From Nodosilinea sp. FACHB-131 (lineage in GTDB: Bacteria > Cyanobacteriota > Cyanobacteriia > Phormidesmidales > Phormidesmidaceae), in NCBI RefSeq assembly GCF_014695395.1, contig NZ_JACJOF010000038.1, forward strand, positions 264,963-328,962: a DNA stretch of 64,000 nt, read 5' to 3'. The translations under genes and the position numbers were made by a program. Below, in pieces: positions 61,243-64,000 of the stretch. Every line of letters starts with the position of its first letter. Positions within the stretch are counted from its first letter, which is position 1. The notes below the pieces were generated by a model. The model was not told the origin of the DNA. It saw only the letters and a program-made list of their open reading frames with translations, and did not search any database.

Positions 61243-61722
61243 CTAAAGCTTCTTAAAGTATCTGGCGACGGGCCACAGCTCAAAGCCCGCCTTTTCATAG
61301 GTGTGCCGGGCCGGGGCGTGGCCAGGGTCACCGCCGGTCTCTACCATCGCGATCGCCATGCCGACCTCTTCCATCCAGCCCAGCGCACATTTGATTAAAG
61401 CACTGCCAACGCCGCGACCCTGAAACTCTGGATCAACGGCAACCATGTAGATCTCACCCATGTTGTCTGCCGAATGTAGCTTGACGGCGACAAACCCCAC
61501 TACCAAATCTGCCTCCCTAGCCACCCACACGCTGGTGTCTGCCGCAGCGCAGATATCCTCAACCGCCTTTTGCTGGCTCCCCCGCCAGTGCTCAGGATAA
61601 AACGCCTGATACACCTCGGCATTCATTGTGCTTTGAATTGAATCAAAGACTGGAGCCCGGGCCCGCAGTGCCAGCCGAACAACCGCATCAAGGTGGTGAG
61701 AGGCATAGGGTTCGATTTCCAT
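61243..61722 (-). CDS. GNAT N-acetyltransferase
   Basis: 159 residues of the GNAT fold. The acetyl-CoA loop is QGRGVGSALI, preceded by the VDPEF strand, and the C-terminal HTYEKAGFELWPVARYFKKL is family-typical. The substrate is not predictable; small-molecule amines or protein N-termini are both possible. Stands alone in a convergent pair with the TPR gene, without a conserved neighbour. Confidence 0.88.
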   Translation of the reverse strand: MEIEPYASHHLDAVVRLALRARAPVFDSIQSTMNAEVYQAFYPEHWRGSQQKAVEDICAAADTSVWVAREADLVVGFVAVKLHSADNMGEIYMVAVDPEFQGRGVGSALIKCALGWMEEVGMAIAMVETGGDPGHAPARHTYEKAGFELWPVARYFKKL

Positions 61723-62054
61723 GTTCTTGTAGCCAAAACTGGAAGCCGATGGCTTGTCGAACCTATTTTAGGGCGAATTCCTGTGGCTCTGACAGTCCTG
61801 AAAGCCTACAGCTAATGAAGTCTGGGTTGGACAGCCGAGATATAACAATTCAAGCTATCGAGCTTTTTTCGCTCTTCTATTTTCGTTCGTTTGCCATTAC
61901 CCCGGAACCCGCCGACGGTTCAGTACGTCACCCTGAATTTGATCAACTCGGCATCTACAGCCACCGCTGTATTTCTGTGCTGCTGAGCGCTACCCTAAGG
62001 GGGGTTAACGGCACCTGCTAGATTGTCGTCTAATAGTTCAAACGTCACTTGCCC
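61723..62054. other. Gene-free spacer, nothing recognised
   Basis: 332 bases between the GNAT gene and the kinase gene. Both genes start here, facing apart, so it must hold their promoters, but no clear element or repeat is visible. Confidence 0.4.
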
Positions 62055-63752
62055 ATGGCTATGACCGCTTCCTTTCCCAACCTGCCGCCAGAATCTAGAC
62101 TGCTAGGGGGCCGTTACCGGCTCGTGCAACCCGTGGGCTCGGGGGGGTTTGGTCAAACCTTTAGCGCCCAAGACCTTCACCTGCCGGGGCATCCACTGTG
62201 CGTGGTGAAGCAGCTCAAGCCCCAGGTGACCACGGCTGAAGAGCTGCAAACAGCGCGACGGCTGTTTGATACTGAAGCCCAAACCCTTTACAAGCTGGGA
62301 ACGCACCCTCAAATTCCAGGGCTGCTGGCCCACTTTGAGGAAGGGCAAGAGTTTTACCTGGCCCAGGAGCTGATCGAAGGTCACTCCCTGGCAGAGGAGT
62401 TGGGCACCCCCTGGACTGAGGCCCAGGTCGCTGCATTTCTGGGTGAGCTGCTCGGGATTTTGGCCTTTGTGCATTCCCATGGGGTAATCCACCGCGACAT
62501 CAAGCCCTCGAATTTGATTCGTCGGGCCAGCGATCGCCGCATTGTGCTGATTGACTTTGGTGCGGTCAAGCAGGTGAGTGCCCAGGCCACCGCCTTGCGG
62601 TCTGGCCTAAGCCATACGATTTCAATCGGCACCCAGGGATACATGCCCAGCGAACAAGTGGCCGGGCGACCTCAGTTCAGCAGCGATATCTATGCTGTCG
62701 GCGTCCTGGGCATTCAGGCCCTGACCGGCTACTCGCCGACTGAGCTGCATCCTGACCCCCACAGCGGTGAGCTGGAGTGGCAGCACTATGTGCCCCAGGC
62801 CAATCCTGCCCTGCTGGATGTGTTGGAAGTGATGGTGCGCTACGACTTTCGCACCCGCTATACCACTGCCGCCGAGGCTCTGGCTGCCCTGAGGAACTTA
62901 CCCTCGGCCTTGAGTCGGTATGTGCCAGCGGCGCCGACGCCCCAGGGACAGACTCCCCGCACCACTGTCGCTACGGTAGCGGTAGGGCGGCGGCGAGAAC
63001 GAACTCAGCTAACAGCCGCCCAGGTACCAGCAGCCCAAGTCCCAGCAGCTAAAGTACCGGTGCGGCGACGAGAGCCGTCGTCAGTTAATTGGCTGCCCCT
63101 GGCGGCAGGAGCTTTGGCGGCGTCTGTGGTGGCGATCGCCGGTCTGCTTGGTTGGCAGGCCTGGCGCTCAGCCTCGTCTACCCCAGAAGAGGAAACCCCA
63201 GCGGTGGCCACGGCTCCCTCCACTGATGCACCTGTTGAAGCTGAACCTACAACCGTTGAGGCTGAGCCCGAAGCGGAAGCGCCTGCCGCACCCCCTGAGG
63301 CCGCTGTCGAATCGGCTGAGGCTGAGCCTGAGGCACCCACTGCCCCAGAGCCGGAGGTGGCTGATGCGCCAGAAGAGGTGGTAGAACCTGAAGAGCCGGC
63401 TCCACCACCGCCAGCGGATAGCGAGCTAACGCCCGAGGCGGCCCAAGCGACGGTGGCAGCCCTGTATAGCCATGTTTCGAGTAAATCTTGGGATGCGGCG
63501 CGATCGCAGTTTAGCGGCTCGCTAGCGCAGCAGTTTGACCCGGGCTTTTTTGCCCAATTCGATCGCGTTTCGGTTGAGAATCTGCGGGTGACGGGGCAAA
63601 CCGCCGACAGCGTTGAGTTTGTAGGCGAGAACACCTATGTTTACCCGGATGGCTCTACCCAGCGAGAACAGCGCTCGTTCACGGTGCAAATGCAAGATGG
63701 GCAGCCTCGGATTGTGGGCTCTAGCTTTGGCGGGGTGCTGGAGTCTCGGTAG
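62055..63752 (+). CDS. Membrane Ser/Thr protein kinase with C-terminal NTF2-like domain
   Basis: Active-looking Hanks-type kinase (about residues 15-285): Gly-rich loop VGSGGFGQTF, VVKQL Lys, HRDIKPSNL (about residue 145) and LIDFGAVKQV. A membrane segment follows (about 345-365, PLAAGALAASVVAIAGLLGW), then a Pro/Glu/Ala-rich linker and a C-terminal domain (~455-565: VAALYSHVSSKSWDAARSQF) of NTF2-like type found in many cyanobacterial proteins. The ATG at 62055 is preferred to a TTG at 62049. It resembles the pseudokinase at 34.7 kb in layout but keeps all catalytic residues. Confidence 0.92.
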   Translation: MAMTASFPNLPPESRLLGGRYRLVQPVGSGGFGQTFSAQDLHLPGHPLCVVKQLKPQVTTAEELQTARRLFDTEAQTLYKLGTHPQIPGLLAHFEEGQEFYLAQELIEGHSLAEELGTPWTEAQVAAFLGELLGILAFVHSHGVIHRDIKPSNLIRRASDRRIVLIDFGAVKQVSAQATALRSGLSHTISIGTQGYMPSEQVAGRPQFSSDIYAVGVLGIQALTGYSPTELHPDPHSGELEWQHYVPQANPALLDVLEVMVRYDFRTRYTTAAEALAALRNLPSALSRYVPAAPTPQGQTPRTTVATVAVGRRRERTQLTAAQVPAAQVPAAKVPVRRREPSSVNWLPLAAGALAASVVAIAGLLGWQAWRSASSTPEEETPAVATAPSTDAPVEAEPTTVEAEPEAEAPAAPPEAAVESAEAEPEAPTAPEPEVADAPEEVVEPEEPAPPPPADSELTPEAAQATVAALYSHVSSKSWDAARSQFSGSLAQQFDPGFFAQFDRVSVENLRVTGQTADSVEFVGENTYVYPDGSTQREQRSFTVQMQDGQPRIVGSSFGGVLESR

Positions 63753-63833
63753 TCAAAGTTGGCTCTGGTGCCAGATACCCTTTGGGAAACTCTAAGCCTG
63801 AATTTGTTAGGCGAGTTGAGGCGATCGCAATTA

Positions 63834-64000
63834 GAGGGTGTTTGAGAAGTCGGACGGGGTCAAAAATCATGCTAACCGCCTGACCATAATACGGATCATG
63901 GCGAGATAAATGAGGGCTTCCGAGTTTTCGGGCAGGCGTTCATAGTCTCGTACCAAGCGTCGGCATCCCATCAGCCACCCGAAAGTTCGTTCGACTACCC
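63834..64000 (-). mobile_element. IS5-family insertion sequence, truncated by window edge
   Basis: The left visible end starts GAGGGTGTTTGAGAAGTC at 63834, which looks like the terminal inverted repeat of an IS5-type element. It is preceded by TTA (63831-63833), which may be the target duplication (TNA type). The transposase C-terminus follows on the minus strand. The other end is outside the window. Confidence 0.8.
63867..64000 (-). CDS. IS5-family transposase, C-terminal part
   Basis: Read on the minus strand from the window edge: [43 protein letters not shown], then TGA at 63867. The E of the DDE active site is the Glu in VVERTFGW, and the rest is the characteristic IS5 C-terminal helix. 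The N-terminal part lies outside the window, so intactness cannot be judged. Confidence 0.85.
   Translation of the reverse strand, partial: VVERTFGWLMGCRRLVRDYERLPENSEALIYLAMIRIMVRRLA

Noticed and set aside
1..64000. CRISPR array, tRNA, rRNA or tmRNA
   Set aside because: No regularly spaced direct repeats of CRISPR type and no cloverleaf or rRNA signature was found; the repeats present are palindromic or tandem without unique spacers.

Overview
The window comes from a filamentous-type, non-marine cyanobacterium of moderately high GC. The evidence is the dense scatter of the HIP1 octamer GCGATCGC, a cyanobacterial NdhD, a DICT-domain sensor kinase, a PTPA-CTERM protein, DUF4327 and DUF6679-type small proteins, and many TPR, GAF and Ser/Thr kinase signalling proteins. 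Gene order and families resemble Leptolyngbya/Nodosilinea-like genomes; this placement is inference. No rRNA, tRNA or CRISPR array was seen.

Layout. 1-6.8 kb: DICT-GAF histidine kinase (cut by the left edge), a YcjF-like GTPase, a PTPA-CTERM exported protein, a GAF-LuxR regulator, a GlsB-like membrane protein and a molybdopterin oxidoreductase. 6.85-13.3 kb: an unlisted 50-aa zinc-ribbon protein, ndhD with a clear terminator, thrB, an SLH protein, thrS and a DUF4327 protein. 13.4-25.7 kb: PP2C phosphatase, rluE, TPR protein, a possible structured RNA, a cyanobacterial conserved protein, the prmA/small membrane protein/DUF39 operon, serA, hemW and a MOSC protein. 25.8-34.2 kb: mutS, then an AT-rich accessory island (CPBP protease, NarL-type two-component pair, a frameshifted GNAT gene followed by what looks like an integron attC site, and an Uma2 pseudogene), then an HpxO-like urate hydroxylase. 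34.4-42 kb: a PatX-like candidate peptide precursor, a probable pseudokinase with TPRs, a DCC protein, a repeat protein, a GAF protein and ffh. 42-47.5 kb: a LysR-linked cluster (two SDRs, an ABM-domain membrane protein, an SMP-30-like propeller, a SnoaL-like protein) with a divergent LysR gene and a serine hydrolase. 47.6-56.1 kb: yidD, a YiiM-type MOSC protein, purH, GNAT, a HicB remnant, a degenerate-NTPase/TPR protein next to a frameshifted AAA ATPase, a 21-bp repeat tract and a creatininase-family gene. 56.4-64 kb: DUF6679-type protein, proline-rich membrane protein, tilS, TPR protein, GNAT, Ser/Thr kinase and the end of an IS5-family insertion sequence.

Most of the window is chromosomal housekeeping (amino acid, purine, tRNA and heme maturation, mismatch repair, SRP) interleaved with signalling genes. 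The accessory content is concentrated at 28.5-33 kb and 51.8-55.4 kb, where pseudogenes, repeats and single-base frameshifts cluster. The most unusual items are the GNAT-attC cassette, the PatX-like peptide with an altered core, the heptad-coding 21-bp repeat tract beside the broken ATPase, and several dispersed palindromic repeat families. Both single-base frameshifts should be confirmed against reads before being read as real decay.
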